Positions 15,503-16,921 of a DNA stretch of 16,921 nt are shown here, in pieces. The notes below the pieces were generated by a model. It was not told where the DNA came from. It searched no databases and was given only the letters and a program-made list of their open reading frames with translations. Source of the DNA: Bryobacteraceae bacterium (GTDB taxonomy: Bacteria; Acidobacteriota; Terriglobia; Bryobacterales; Bryobacteraceae); contig JADGHK010000007.1 in the NCBI GenBank assembly GCA_019686145.1, positions 1 to 16,921 on the forward strand. Direction: 5' to 3'. Within the stretch, counting starts at the first letter, position 1. Each line of letters starts with the position of its first letter. Both the position numbers and the translations under genes were made by a program.

Positions 15503-16921
15503 CTATCGCGTGCGAAACTTCTCCGAGAGCTTCGCCAGCTTTTCTTCGAACGACTCCTGCCTGGGTTGAGGCCGGCGCTTCTGCTGCTGCCTGCCGCTCC
15601 CTGCCTTTGCCGCCGCGGCCACCGGTTCCAGGGCCTTCATAGAAAGCTTGACCCGCCTGGCCTTTGGGTCGACGTCCAGCACCTGCACCTTGACAATCTG
15701 ACCCACTTTTACGACGTCGTTCGGATCTTTCACAAAGCGGTTGGAGAGCTCGCTGACGTGGACCAGCCCGTCCTGGTGGACGCCGATGTCGACGAACGCG
15801 CCGAACGCCGTCACGTTGGTCACCACGCCTTCGAGCGTCATTCCAGGCTTGAGATCCGTGATCTCGCGGACGTCTTCCCGCCACGCCGGAGCCACGAACT
15901 TGTCGCGCGGATCACGCCCGGGCTTGCGCAGCTCCTCGCGAATATCGCTCAACGTGTAAATTCCGATGGTTGCGGTTTGAAAGCCTTCGAGCTCGACCTT
16001 CTCAATCAGCTCAGGGCGGGCAATCAGATCCGAAACCGTCACCCCAAGAGAAGCCGCGATCTTTTCAACTACCGGGTAGGATTCCGGGTGAACAGCAGTC
16101 ATGTCGAGGGGGTTGTCGCCGCCGCGGATGCGGAGGAAGCCGGCAGCCTGCTCAAACGTCTTCGGGCCGAAGCCAGGCACCGCCATCAATTGGAAGCGCG
16201 ACCGGAAGCGCCCATGCGTGTTTCGGTACTCGACAATCTTTTGCGCGGTGCGCTCGTTGATGCCCGCCACGTAACGAAGCAGCGCCCAGGACGCGGTATT
16301 GAGATCCACCCCGACCCGGTTCACGGCCGACTCCACCGTGCTCTCAAGCCCCTGCTTCAGCTTCTTCTGATCGACGTCATGCTGATACTGCCCCACCCCA
16401 ATCGACTTCGGGTCGATTTTCACGAGCTCCGCGAGCGGATCCTGCAAGCGCCGTCCGATGGAGATGGCTCCGCGGACCGTAACATCGAGGTCCGGAAATT
16501 CCTGGCGGGCAATTTCGGAGGCGGAATAGACGGAAGCTCCGGATTCGTTGACCGTGACAGCAAAGACATCCTTGCGTCCGGACTGCCGGAGGAAGTCCTG
16601 AACAAGCGCCGTCGTTTCGCGGGATGCCGTACCGTTGCCGATCGCAATTGCCTTGATGCCGTGCTTGTCGAGAAGAGATGCCAGGGTGCGGACCGCGCCC
16701 TCGACGTCGTTCTTCGGCTCAAAAGGATAGATAACCGTGTGCTCCAGAAACTTGCCGGTCTCGTCGATGACAGCGACTTTACAGCCTGTTCGAATCCCCG
16801 GGTCGATGGCGATCACGGGCAGAAGGCCAGCCGGAGGAGCCAGCAGCAGATTCTCCAGATTCTCCTTGAAAACCCGAATTGCTTCCTCGTCCGAACGCTC
16901 TTTCAATTCGAGGCGTACCTC
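15503..16921 (-). CDS. tex: Tex-type S1 RNA-binding transcription accessory protein (partial, 5' end outside window)
   Basis: Tex is a conserved nucleic-acid-binding protein thought to act in transcription. The reading frame is open to the right edge (visible N-terminal part EVRLELKERSDEEAIRVF), so the true start lies outside; Tex is usually 700-800 residues and about 472 are seen. Counting from residue 1 at the edge, the visible order is a YqgF/RNase H-like domain (IAIDPGIRTGCKVAVID, about 37-53), a helical segment with SIGVGQYQHDVDQ, a helix-hairpin-helix domain (GINERTAQKIVEYR...VPGFGPKTFEQAAGFLRI, about 220-265) and an S1 domain (GMTLEGVVTNVTAFGAFVDIGVHQDGLVHVS, about 360-430). The tail is basic and glutamine-rich (RQQQKRRPQPRQ). 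It is convergent with the preceding gene cluster. Confidence 0.97.
   Translation of the reverse strand, partial: EVRLELKERSDEEAIRVFKENLENLLLAPPAGLLPVIAIDPGIRTGCKVAVIDETGKFLEHTVIYPFEPKNDVEGAVRTLASLLDKHGIKAIAIGNGTASRETTALVQDFLRQSGRKDVFAVTVNESGASVYSASEIARQEFPDLDVTVRGAISIGRRLQDPLAELVKIDPKSIGVGQYQHDVDQKKLKQGLESTVESAVNRVGVDLNTASWALLRYVAGINERTAQKIVEYRNTHGRFRSRFQLMAVPGFGPKTFEQAAGFLRIRGGDNPLDMTAVHPESYPVVEKIAASLGVTVSDLIARPELIEKVELEGFQTATIGIYTLSDIREELRKPGRDPRDKFVAPAWREDVREITDLKPGMTLEGVVTNVTAFGAFVDIGVHQDGLVHVSELSNRFVKDPNDVVKVGQIVKVQVLDVDPKARRVKLSMKALEPVAAAAKAGSGRQQQKRRPQPRQESFEEKLAKLSEKFRTR

Overview
The window is a GC-rich (about 60% by eye) bacterial chromosomal segment. It is densely coded, with nine protein genes: eight complete on the plus strand and one, tex, running off the right edge on the minus strand. 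Gram-negative-type features (periplasmic and Tat-exported proteins), a DUF6599-like protein directly behind secA, a DUF3500 protein and RNase J together suggest Acidobacteriota, perhaps a Solibacter/Bryobacter-type lineage. The phylum is an inference from gene content, not proven. I see no phage, IS element, tRNA, rRNA or CRISPR.

Left part (1-3824): secA, the preprotein translocase ATPase, overlaps a small exported or membrane-anchored DUF6599-like protein by 19 bases, so the two are probably translationally coupled. Next comes the only sizeable non-coding stretch (3825-4184). It holds AT-rich promoter-like DNA, a predicted small RNA of about 125 nt with three hairpins (the last a textbook intrinsic terminator), a weak c-di-GMP-riboswitch-like sequence, and a 12-bp palindrome just ahead of the next gene.

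Middle (4185-9188): a complete half-transporter ABC exporter, then ribonuclease J (RNA processing and decay) and a GlcD/D-lactate-dehydrogenase-type FAD oxidase that probably starts at a GTG 60 bases after rnj.

Right part (9212-15469): the most unusual gene encodes a 976-residue protein. Its sequence and domain order match plant glucan water dikinase (GWD) along most of its length: helical region, then phosphohistidine domain, then C-terminal ATP-grasp. It nevertheless begins with a signal-peptide-like sequence. A promoter then leads into a probable three-gene run: a membrane-anchored M23 peptidase, a DUF3500 protein and a Tat-exported beta-propeller related to oligogalacturonate lyase. The M23 and DUF3500 genes both use TTG starts with good ribosome-binding sites. 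A 10-bp hairpin separates this run from the convergent tex gene.

The main points to follow up are the apparently exported GWD-like dikinase, the predicted small RNA behind secA, and the oligogalacturonate-lyase-like propeller that appears to have lost its metal-binding histidines.
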